Source: Lysobacter sp. cf310 (GTDB taxonomy: Bacteria > Pseudomonadota > Gammaproteobacteria > Xanthomonadales > Xanthomonadaceae). From it: DNA of 64,000 nucleotides. Under the pieces are notes generated by a model. It did no database searches. It had not been told where the DNA came from and saw only the letters and a program-made list of their open reading frames with translations. Position 1 is the stretch's first letter. Each line of letters starts with the position of its first letter. Location: NCBI RefSeq assembly GCF_900114355.1, contig NZ_FOSS01000001.1, forward strand, positions 1,228,368 to 1,292,367. Direction: 5' to 3'. This document shows positions 10,130 to 17,997 of the stretch, piece by piece. The position numbers were made by a program, and so were the translations under genes.

Positions 10130-12214
10130 ATGAGTTCCACTTACAACGGGCGTGTTACGCAAGCGCCGTGGTGGCGCGCAGCGCGCGGCAATGCCTTCGT
10201 CCAGTGGCGACTGCGGCAATGCCGGCGGCGGACGTGGTCCAGCCTGCTCGCCGTGCTGCTGCTCGGCGGCGCGGCCGCGCTGCCGGTATCGGCGCAGCAA
10301 CGCGTGATCCTCAACCGCAACTTCATCCAGTTGAAGAACGGGGTCGACGGCGCGTTCGAGAGGGATTACACCACCAGCACCGTCACCTTCTCCCAGAACT
10401 TCTGCACGTCCACCAACTCGTGCCTGAAATACTTCAACGACGCGCGCTGCGTGACCCCGCCCGATCCGCAACCCACCCTGGGCTCGCAACTGTGCGTGAT
10501 CGCCTGGGAAACCACGGGCGGCCTGGTCACCCAAACCACCCCGCCGGACGTGGTGGTACCGCCGGTGGGAAATGTCGGCCCGTCCGCTGGCGTAACCAAC
10601 GGCAATATCTCGCACCCCATCCAGTTGGGCATCACCAACGGCTTGGCCAACCTCGAAGGTGCGCTGGTTCCCACGGGCAGCGCCGAACTCAACGCGCACG
10701 TGCCGGGCCGCATCTACCAAAACATCTGCCTGGCAGCCGGTGAATCGATTCCGTTCACCTTCGAACTGGCCGATCCGACTTCGACCGATGCCAACCTGGG
10801 CGCCAACACGGCCAGCCAGGCACGTATCGGCATCTGGCCCGCCAACAGCGGCTTTCCCGCCACGCCGATCAGCCAGTTCACCTCCCTTACGACCAACACG
10901 GCAGGACCGCCCGCGCTTGCAACCTTCATCGCCGTCGGCGTAGGCGAAACCCTCCCCGGGCCGGCCACGGGCGGCATCTATCAGATCGGCCTGGAATCGG
11001 TGCTGCCTGCCACCAGCGCATTCGGCAACTACATCCGCAACGTCAACATCACCCTGCAACCCTTGGTCGACCTTGGCGGCGGCACCGACCCCGCCTCCGA
11101 CTCGCACACCACCGAACCCGCGACCGGCACGACCGCGGCACCCAAGCTGTCGTTCCGCATCAACGGCCGCGTCCCGGCACCCGGCATCACCATACCGATC
11201 AGCCTGGCGACCGGCTCCACCGCCACGCCCGATACCGACTTCAACCTCAGCGCACCGACCGGCCCGAACGGTGCGCCGACGTTGAGCCACACCACGGGCA
11301 CCAACACCTGGTCGCTGTTCGTGCCCGCCGGCGACTATGCCGGCGGTCTGCATGGCCAGGCCACGGTCGACGTGACGGTGAACATCTTGGCCGATGGCGT
11401 CGCGGGCGAGGGCGCCGAGCAGTTCGGCCTGATCATCAACGGCGGCGGCGGCACCAGCGGCTGGCTCAGTGCGGACCCACTGTGCAACAACACGCGGCGG
11501 GAATCGTCGAGGACTTTCTTCATCGATCAAGCGCCGCAGTTGGTGCTGAACAAGAGCACCCCGGCCACGACCGGCGGCCCGTTTACCTTCACCCTCACCA
11601 ACACCACGCAGACCACCGGCACGACCACCACCACCAGCACCGCCACGCCTACCCAGGTCGACGGCAACACCGCGCTCGCCGGCACCCAGGCCTACACCGT
11701 AGCGGCGCCCGGCAATCCCGTGACCATCAACGAAAGCGCCCTCCCGGCGGGTTGGACCCTGGGCACGGTCGAATGCCGCAACGCCGCCAACACCGTCGTC
11801 GGCAGCCTGGCCACCAGCACCTACACCATTCCGGGCAGCGAAACCGCGCTCAACGCCACCCTAACCTGCAGCTTCAGCAACCAGCGCAACGCCAACCTGT
11901 CGATCACCAAGACCAATACGCCGGGCGTCAACGGCGAAGTGGATCAAGCCAACGACGCTGTCGTCGCGGGCGCGGCTACGACCTATACCCTGCGCGTCAC
12001 CAACAGCGGCCCCGGCTCGGTGACCGGCGCGGTGATCAAGGACGCGCCAGGCATCGGCATCGCCTGCCCTGGCGCCAATGCGGTGACGATCACCGGCAGC
12101 GGCGTACCGGTGGGCAGCTTCACGCTCGCCGACCTGGTCGGTACCGGCATCACTCTCGGCACGCTGGGCAGCGGGCAAACCGCGATACTGAGCTTCAGCT
12201 GCAACGTGCAATAG
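10130..12214 (+). CDS. Secreted DUF11-tailed surface protein, paralogue 1 of 4
   Basis: A 694-residue exported protein of unknown function. ATG 10130 lies next to a G-rich stretch. The N-region is long (about 38 residues, many Arg) before a Sec signal helix (SLLAVLLLGGAAALPVSAQQ). The head holds a motif also present in paralogue 3 (AELNA..RIYQN(I/V)CL..GE). A Calx-beta-like segment follows (acidic residues DGVAGEGAEQFGLII). Then comes a prealbumin-like segment ending in LTCSFSNQ. The last ~106 residues, from LSITKTNTPGVNGE to SFSCNVQ, are the DUF11-like domain shared by all four neighbours. Two Cys in this domain (ACPG and SFSC) could pair. No anchor follows, so the protein may be released or held by its head. 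Confidence 0.8.
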   Translation: MSSTYNGRVTQAPWWRAARGNAFVQWRLRQCRRRTWSSLLAVLLLGGAAALPVSAQQRVILNRNFIQLKNGVDGAFERDYTTSTVTFSQNFCTSTNSCLKYFNDARCVTPPDPQPTLGSQLCVIAWETTGGLVTQTTPPDVVVPPVGNVGPSAGVTNGNISHPIQLGITNGLANLEGALVPTGSAELNAHVPGRIYQNICLAAGESIPFTFELADPTSTDANLGANTASQARIGIWPANSGFPATPISQFTSLTTNTAGPPALATFIAVGVGETLPGPATGGIYQIGLESVLPATSAFGNYIRNVNITLQPLVDLGGGTDPASDSHTTEPATGTTAAPKLSFRINGRVPAPGITIPISLATGSTATPDTDFNLSAPTGPNGAPTLSHTTGTNTWSLFVPAGDYAGGLHGQATVDVTVNILADGVAGEGAEQFGLIINGGGGTSGWLSADPLCNNTRRESSRTFFIDQAPQLVLNKSTPATTGGPFTFTLTNTTQTTGTTTTTSTATPTQVDGNTALAGTQAYTVAAPGNPVTINESALPAGWTLGTVECRNAANTVVGSLATSTYTIPGSETALNATLTCSFSNQRNANLSITKTNTPGVNGEVDQANDAVVAGAATTYTLRVTNSGPGSVTGAVIKDAPGIGIACPGANAVTITGSGVPVGSFTLADLVGTGITLGTLGSGQTAILSFSCNVQ

Positions 12215-12258
12215 GCGACTGCATACGATACCCGAACCGGAGGGAGCTCGTGCACATC

Positions 12259-12354
12259 GCTCGTAGGGCGCAGTGACTACCGCGCCATCACCAGGGTTGG
12301 GTGTTGCGCAACGGCACGGGCCTCATTCGCTCATCGCACCCTACGACGCACGAG
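12259..12354. repeat. ~95-bp REP-like element with inverted ends
   Basis: The left end GCTCGTAGGGCGCA and right end TGCGATG..GCACCCTACGACG are inverted copies of the GTAGGGTGCG palindrome also seen at 17324-17357. The interior contains gttgggtgttgcgcaac, typical of dispersed intergenic elements. It lies 45 bp after the stop codon of paralogue 1. No target-site duplication was found. Confidence 0.5.
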
Positions 12355-12507
12355 TACAAGGCTCGTATCGCTACGGAATTCATGCAGAACGTCTCGAGGC
12401 TTTTGTTGCTGGCGCGCGCTCAGCGATACGGACACTCAAAGCATGATCTAAAGGCATGGAATCTGTGCGAAAGCGATCCGCATTAGTGACTAATGCCGTG
12501 CGGTAAT

Positions 12508-12521
12508 GTGTCCTATTCCAC
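12508..12521. promoter_or_regulatory. Candidate shared upstream element of DUF11 paralogue 2
   Basis: GTGTCCTATTCCAC lies 246 bp before the paralogue 2 start. It matches GTGTCCTAATCCAC upstream of paralogue 4 at 13 of 14 positions. The similar distance to the start codon suggests a common regulatory site or a duplicated upstream remnant. No factor is known to me. Confidence 0.3.
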
Positions 12522-12766
12522 TGCGGTTTCGCGAGCTACCCTGTGAAGCTTGCATGCGCGTCAGAAGCAGAGACCGTCGGAGCGCGCCACGCTTCGGACC
12601 AGCCCGGATCGGCTGGCTGGCTGAAAGGAATACCTTCTGTCTTCATGGTCTGGCCACGTTGGGCCGACGAATCGCGCGGCGATCCGTGAGCGCCGAAGCG
12701 GACGTCCAGGCAGACAAGGCGGGGCAAACGCGCATCCGGCGAGTTGAGTGGCCATCAGGGGGCATC

Positions 12767-14677
12767 ATGTTCGGCAATGGTTTCTGGAATCTCGTGTTCA
12801 AAGGGCCTTACGCGATGGCCGCCGCCGCGAACGAGCGCGGAACGGCTCGCTCGCCGAGTGACATCCACGCGCAAGCTGCGACCGGCCGTATCGCCGACGA
12901 CTGCCTGGATCGGCCTGTGCGCGATACATCGCGAAGCAGCGCCGTTCGCAAACGTGTCTGGTTGATCTGCCTGTGCTCTGCCGGCCTGCTACTGTCCGGC
13001 CAAACCAGCGCGCAAACCTGTAGTGCCTTGACGCCGGTAATCGCCCCTACCCTGCCCAGCGGCGTGGCGGCGCCCTGGAGCGAGACCATCGTGGCCGGAA
13101 CGGGCTGGGGAAATGCCGGCGGCGGCGGCGTGACCCACACCGAGAATTTCGGCGGCAACGCCGGCAGCCTGAATGTGTTCAATTCCATGCAGCAAACCGT
13201 GGCCGGCGGCGTGACCGGTGGCAGCGATATCGTTTTTTCGGTGTCCTGGGCCAACGCCAGCGGCGCCAACGGGGTCAATGGCAATCAGGCCCGATTGGAA
13301 GTGCGCTACAACAACGTGGTCTATGCGACCTTCAACACATCGACGTATCGAGCGGCAGGCCCCCTCGCCCCGCCTGCGCCGTTCGCGAGCAACGGCGCCG
13401 TGCTGACCCTCGTTTCCGGCGACTGGAACGTTTCGGGCTTGCCCAGCATGAAGGTCTACCGGATCACCCTTCCCGCGGGCGTAGCGTCCGGCGCGGTATT
13501 GCAATTCCGCACCAGCCGCACGCAAAACGGCACCTCCGACGGCGCCACCGACGACTTCACCGTTCGCCTGGCCAATATCGAGACGCCCACGGTATGCCTG
13601 GTCAAGCAGACCAACCGCCAGGAGAGCGCCAAGGGATTCGTCTACACCACGGTAAATCTCGACGCCGACCTGACAACCGCAGGCACACAGGGCAATCCAA
13701 CCGTCGTTACCTTGGCGGCCAATGCGCCGTCGACTTTCGACTCATGGGCCGACAATGGAACGGTCACGGCTTCGCTCGGTATACAGCCGATGGTGGTGGC
13801 TAATCGGTTCCTGGATACCGGAATCACCGAAAGCGCATTCGGCGTGTACAGGGTCACGGCCATCAATTGCACCGGCTGGGCCATTGCGCCGACATATGAC
13901 GTGGCAACGGGTGCCGTGCTCCTGCCGGCCAACAGCGTCATACCCGCCAGCCCGGTGACCTGCACCTACACCAACAGCCGACCGCGCGTTCGACTGCAAA
14001 AGCAATTGCCGAACGGACGCATCGCCCCCGCCGACCAATTTTCGCTCAGCGTCGCGGGAACGCAGACCGCGATCGCGGCAACCAGAACGGCCAGCACCAC
14101 AGGCAGCGGCAGCACGGCCAATGGCACCGCCGATTTCGCCAACGCCGATACCGCTACCAACTACACCTTGTCCGAAGCCATGGCGGCGGGCAGCGCCAGC
14201 ACGATAGGCGCTTACACCACCAGCTACAGCTGCACCAACGCCACCGCCGGCACCGGTACCGTTATGCCCAGCGGCAACGGCAGCAGTTTCAGCTTGTCCA
14301 ACTTGGCCGCGCTGGACGACATCACCTGCGTCTTCAGCAACCAAACCAGCTCCGCCGACCTGAGCATCACCAAGACCAACACGCCGGGCGTGAACGGAGA
14401 AGTGGACCAGGCCAACGACAGCGTGACTGCGGGCGGGACGACCGGCTATACCCTGCGCGTTACCAATAGCGGCCCTACGTCTATCACCGGCGCGGTGGTC
14501 CGGGATACGCCCGGAACCGGCATCGCCTGCCCCGGCGGCAATGCGGTCACGATCACCGGCGACGGCGTGCCGGTGGGCAGCTTCACGATCGCCGACCTGA
14601 CCGGGACCGGCATTACCCTCGGCACGCTCACGACCGGGCAAACCACGGTGCTGAGCTTCAGCTGCAACGTGCAATAG
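12767..14677 (+). CDS. Secreted DUF11-tailed surface protein, paralogue 2 of 4
   Basis: A 636-residue exported protein of unknown function. ATG 12767 follows a good ribosome binding site (CAGGGGG, 5-6 nt away). The signal helix (VWLICLCSAGLLLSGQTSAQ) comes only after about 60 residues, so a downstream start is possible. The mature N-terminal domain (QTCSALTPVIAPTLP...) is unlike that of the other paralogues and looks beta-rich. Two prealbumin-like segments follow, each ending in a C-T-(Y/F)-(T/S)-N pattern (VTCTYTNSRP, ITCVFSNQTS). The protein ends in the constant ~106-residue DUF11-like domain closing with SFSCNVQ. A strong hairpin follows the stop codon. Confidence 0.8.
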   Translation: MFGNGFWNLVFKGPYAMAAAANERGTARSPSDIHAQAATGRIADDCLDRPVRDTSRSSAVRKRVWLICLCSAGLLLSGQTSAQTCSALTPVIAPTLPSGVAAPWSETIVAGTGWGNAGGGGVTHTENFGGNAGSLNVFNSMQQTVAGGVTGGSDIVFSVSWANASGANGVNGNQARLEVRYNNVVYATFNTSTYRAAGPLAPPAPFASNGAVLTLVSGDWNVSGLPSMKVYRITLPAGVASGAVLQFRTSRTQNGTSDGATDDFTVRLANIETPTVCLVKQTNRQESAKGFVYTTVNLDADLTTAGTQGNPTVVTLAANAPSTFDSWADNGTVTASLGIQPMVVANRFLDTGITESAFGVYRVTAINCTGWAIAPTYDVATGAVLLPANSVIPASPVTCTYTNSRPRVRLQKQLPNGRIAPADQFSLSVAGTQTAIAATRTASTTGSGSTANGTADFANADTATNYTLSEAMAAGSASTIGAYTTSYSCTNATAGTGTVMPSGNGSSFSLSNLAALDDITCVFSNQTSSADLSITKTNTPGVNGEVDQANDSVTAGGTTGYTLRVTNSGPTSITGAVVRDTPGTGIACPGGNAVTITGDGVPVGSFTIADLTGTGITLGTLTTGQTTVLSFSCNVQ

Positions 14678-14687
14678 ACGATCGCGG

Positions 14688-14713
14688 AGAGGGCGCAGGC
14701 GACTGCGCCCTCT
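14688..14713 (+). terminator. Perfect 11-bp hairpin after DUF11 paralogue 2
   Basis: AGAGGGCGCAG-GCGA-CTGCGCCCTCT begins 10 bp after the stop codon. There is no long T-run, so it is a strong stem rather than a textbook intrinsic terminator. The rest of the gap to 15077 holds no gene that I can support. Confidence 0.65.
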
Positions 14714-15077
14714 GCGTTTGCGGCCACCATCCAGAGGGGACCCTTGGCGCCGTTTCCGTGAAACTCGTCTGTAGCGGGCCGGTCGCGGCACTATGGCGCG
14801 TCGCCCGCGTCGCCCAGGGGCAGCGCATCGCGCGCTCGCGAGCTCAGAAGCTGCGCATGGTGCGGTCCGCCATGGCCCACTCCGCCTATCGATGATGAGG
14901 CCGCGCTCCAAGCCCGCGCCTGATGGCGACCTGGGCATGTCCTGTCTCCCTACCGTTGCGCGAATTCGGCAGTGGGGCCGCTAACCCCGCGATCTCGAAC
15001 AGCCGCTGCACGACGGATGCCGGCGCGGTTCGCATCGCCGTTCAAGCGAGCCGAACCAAGAGCCCTTACGGAGCCGC

Positions 15078-17165
15078 ATGGATACGAATCGCGTCGCGCT
15101 TGAAAACCTCCCATCGGCCCGGCACGCGCGCGCGATCGCCACCGGAAACCTATCGGCGTGGCGGCCACGTAGACAGGCCTCCCTCTGGACGCTCGGGCTA
15201 GTGGCGATCTGCATGTTGCTGGCGGTGCCCGCGCAAGCGCAGATCCAGCGTGGCACCGTCAACGACAGTTTCGAAGACCCGGCCAACGGCAATGCGGCCA
15301 ACGACATCAACGCCTCGTGCTTCACGATTTTCGGCGCCGATGCGGTTCCGGGCTGGGAAACCACGCATGCGGTGACCGACACCTTCTTCGTCGCGCCGGG
15401 CATCCTCAATTCGAATGTCTACTGCACCCCGGTCACGGCCACGACACCCAACGTCACTGGCCGACAGATCGAACTTTGGTACAACAGCTTCGTCGATGCC
15501 GGTGCCGTCCCGGCGGCGGCGACGCCCTCGGCGGACGGCACCCAGCACGCGGAACTCAACGCCTGGCAGAACTCGCGCATCTACCAGAACGTGTGCCTGA
15601 TCCAGGGCGAGCAAATCGGCATTTCGGTCTCGCATCGCGGCCGCGTCAGCGCAACGGTGGGCGATGTCGCTGAAATGAACATCGACAGCCAGGCCAATAC
15701 GGTGCTGCGCATGATCACCACCAACAACGGCGGTGGCGGCACGCAGCTGTGCGGCAGCAGCGCCTCGTCCACTCCTGGCGCAACCGACGGCGCTGTCGGA
15801 AACCCGACCTGCAGCACCAGCCTCGGCACCGGCGGCTGGCGTCGCTACACCGCCAACTTCACCTGGACCGGCACGAGCGACTCGCACAACATCGGCTTCG
15901 AGGCGATCAGTACGGCCGCGGGCAATCCCGCCGCCGGCAACTTCATCGACAACATGGACATCACCCTGCGTCCGGTGATCGAGTTCCGTGGCGCCACCTA
16001 CACGACCCGCGAAGGCCAGACCGTAACCCAGCCCATCCTGGTGGTGGCCGGCACGGTGCCGGCGGGCGGCACCACGGTCACAATCAACATCGTGGCGGGC
16101 GGCACCGCCACCTCACCCGCCGATTTCACGGTGGCAAGCTCCTTCACCATTCCCGCCGGCGTGTACGCAACGCCCACCGAAGTCACGATGACCGGCCTGG
16201 TCAGCATGGTCGACGACGCCGTTATCGAGGACAACGAAACGGTCACCCTGAGCATCGCCGCCGCCCCCAGCGTCTACACGATCGGCAATACCACTACCTG
16301 CGGCAGCGCGGCGACAGGCGCGACGACGGTCTATCGCATCCTCGACAACGACATGGACCTGCTGACCACCAAGACCACCTCCAACGCCACGCCGGCAGCA
16401 GGCGGCACCACCACCTTCACCGTGACCTACCGCAACAACACCGCGCGGCCAACGGTCGGCACCGGCACCGACTTGACCGTGCACGATGCCGTCGCGACTC
16501 TGTCTGATGCGCTGCCGACCGGCTTCACCGCCTTCAGCTGGACCTGCGCCGCCAGCGGCACGCCCACGCCCGCCTGCCCCGCTGCCAGCGGCACCGGCGC
16601 GATCACGGCGGCGTCGGTCACCTTGCCTGCCGGCAACAGCGGCGCCGCCGGTGGCGTGCTGACCTACACCATCACCGGCACCGTGGCCGCCACCCAGTGC
16701 GCAGCGACCACCAACACCTCCACCATCACCGACAACGATACGGCCGTGGCCGAAGGCAGTTCCGTGCAGGCCGGGTTCGTCACCCCGGCGCCTGGCGGCA
16801 CCGCCAACAACAGCGCCGCCGTCGCGGTGGATCCGCTTTGCGCCGACCTGTCGGTGACCAAGACCAACACCCCGGGCGTGAACGGCAACGTCGATCAAGC
16901 CAGCGACATCGTCGTCTCCGGCACGCCGACCACCTACCAGCTGCGCGTCACCAACAACGGGGCCGATGCGGCCACCGGTGCGGTGGTTCGGGATACGCCC
17001 GGGGCCGGCATTACCTGCCCTGCCGGCAATACGGTCACGATCACCGGCGACGGCGTGCCCGTGGGCGCCTTCACGATCGCCAACCTGACCGGGTCCGGCA
17101 TCACCCTCGCCACCCTGGCCAGCGGACAGACCGCGGTGTTGAGCTTCAGCTGCAACGTGCAATAG
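15078..17165 (+). CDS. Secreted DUF11-tailed surface protein, paralogue 3 of 4
   Basis: A 695-residue exported protein of unknown function. ATG 15078 has ACGGAG 6 nt upstream. An Arg-rich N-region precedes the signal helix (LWTLGLVAICMLLAVPAQAQ). The head resembles paralogue 1 (NDSFEDP..., AELNA...RIYQNVCLIQGE). A clear Calx-beta-type repeat follows (YTTREGQTVTQPILV ... DDAVIEDNETVTLSI), the acidic turn being the usual calcium site. A first, divergent DUF11-like module then ends near SAAVAVDPLCA. The protein closes with the constant ~106-residue DUF11 domain and SFSCNVQ. It is the most complete member of the set, with two DUF11 modules. Confidence 0.82.
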   Translation: MDTNRVALENLPSARHARAIATGNLSAWRPRRQASLWTLGLVAICMLLAVPAQAQIQRGTVNDSFEDPANGNAANDINASCFTIFGADAVPGWETTHAVTDTFFVAPGILNSNVYCTPVTATTPNVTGRQIELWYNSFVDAGAVPAAATPSADGTQHAELNAWQNSRIYQNVCLIQGEQIGISVSHRGRVSATVGDVAEMNIDSQANTVLRMITTNNGGGGTQLCGSSASSTPGATDGAVGNPTCSTSLGTGGWRRYTANFTWTGTSDSHNIGFEAISTAAGNPAAGNFIDNMDITLRPVIEFRGATYTTREGQTVTQPILVVAGTVPAGGTTVTINIVAGGTATSPADFTVASSFTIPAGVYATPTEVTMTGLVSMVDDAVIEDNETVTLSIAAAPSVYTIGNTTTCGSAATGATTVYRILDNDMDLLTTKTTSNATPAAGGTTTFTVTYRNNTARPTVGTGTDLTVHDAVATLSDALPTGFTAFSWTCAASGTPTPACPAASGTGAITAASVTLPAGNSGAAGGVLTYTITGTVAATQCAATTNTSTITDNDTAVAEGSSVQAGFVTPAPGGTANNSAAVAVDPLCADLSVTKTNTPGVNGNVDQASDIVVSGTPTTYQLRVTNNGADAATGAVVRDTPGAGITCPAGNTVTITGDGVPVGAFTIANLTGSGITLATLASGQTAVLSFSCNVQ

Positions 17166-17323
17166 GCGGCAGAGCGGCACGAGACCAGGGCGGGCACAGA
17201 CAATAGCGCCCGCAGTTGCGCGGTGGCGCGGTTCGCGTTCGTTCTCCGCGCCCTACGGCGGTAGGTAGCTCGCCGCGACGCGATCGGCGTGCGCCTGTCG
17301 CACAGCGGCAGAGTGTTGCATCA

Positions 17324-17357
17324 CTCGTAGGGTGCGGTAAGAACCGCACCCTACGAG
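17324..17357. repeat. Perfect 15-bp inverted repeat (REP-like palindrome)
   Basis: CTCGTAGGGTGCGGT-AAGA-ACCGCACCCTACGAG is a perfect stem with a 4-nt loop, about 160 bp after paralogue 3. It is the same palindrome family as the ends of the 12259-12354 element. It may act as a transcript end, but the repeat family suggests a mobile REP. Confidence 0.75.
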
Positions 17358-17758
17358 GGGCCGGAGCTGCATATATTTGGATCGCCCGACGAAGCCGACA
17401 CGAGGGCCGTGCGCCTGCCCGGCCAATCCATGCCCGGCGCTCGCCGGCAAGTCGGGGCCGCCATAGGCCGCTAGGACGGGTCGCCGCAGGCGGCCCAAGG
17501 CGATAGCCGAGCTTGAGTCCGCCTGGTCACCCATGAAACACGCCCGATCAGCCTGCACGCTCTCGCGCATCCCCTCCCGCTAACGCACGGTTGGGCGCCA
17601 TAGATCAGGTCGCTGCGGGTGTGCACTTGCGTGCCCAAGGCAGACGTCTGGTGCGCGGAATCGGGGGTGTAGGCGACACCGGCGCCCCTCCCGAACACGA
17701 CCTAAGCCTCTCTAGTGGAAGGTAACCACAGCAATAGCGCTCAATTGGAGCCTAAATG

Positions 17759-17772
17759 GTGTCCTAATCCAC
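17759..17772. promoter_or_regulatory. Candidate shared upstream element of DUF11 paralogue 4
   Basis: GTGTCCTAATCCAC lies 225 bp upstream of the paralogue 4 start, in a locally AT-richer tract. It differs at one base from the element upstream of paralogue 2. The function is inferred only from this repetition. Confidence 0.3.
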
Positions 17773-17997
17773 AAAAGAGATGCGATTTACTCATGTGACC
17801 GGTCGGACTGAGTCCGCCCCCGCCCATCGACCCCGTTAGGCCAGAACATGAGCCCTCCAGCCACCAGCCGTCGACCCGCACCCGATTACCCAGGCCATGC
17901 CGATCAAGCCAGCGGGTGTCCGGAGGCATGCGTTCCGTCGAGGCGAGGAAGCGGGACGCGCACGCGGCATTCCGGTGCGGGTCCAGGAGCCGACGTA

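Larger units (their letters stand above)
12215..12766. other. Intergenic region between DUF11 paralogues 1 and 2
   Basis: About 550 bp. It contains the REP-like element (12259-12354) and, at 12508-12521, the sequence GTGTCCTATTCCAC, repeated with one mismatch upstream of paralogue 4. An in-frame extension of paralogue 2 runs back to 12506, but its residues look like translated non-coding DNA, so I did not include it. No other gene is seen. Confidence 0.5.
17166..17997. other. Long intergenic region between DUF11 paralogues 3 and 4
   Basis: About 830 bp. It has a partial REP copy near 17255, the perfect palindrome at 17324-17357, and a less GC-rich stretch from about 17700 to 17800 that includes GTGTCCTAATCCAC at 17759-17772. 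Short frames here have no protein-like composition. The lower GC part is the likely promoter area of paralogue 4. Confidence 0.5.

Noticed and set aside
17471-17698. Short minus-strand ORF between paralogues 3 and 4
   Set aside because: No protein-like pattern, no start signal, lies in repeat-bearing DNA.
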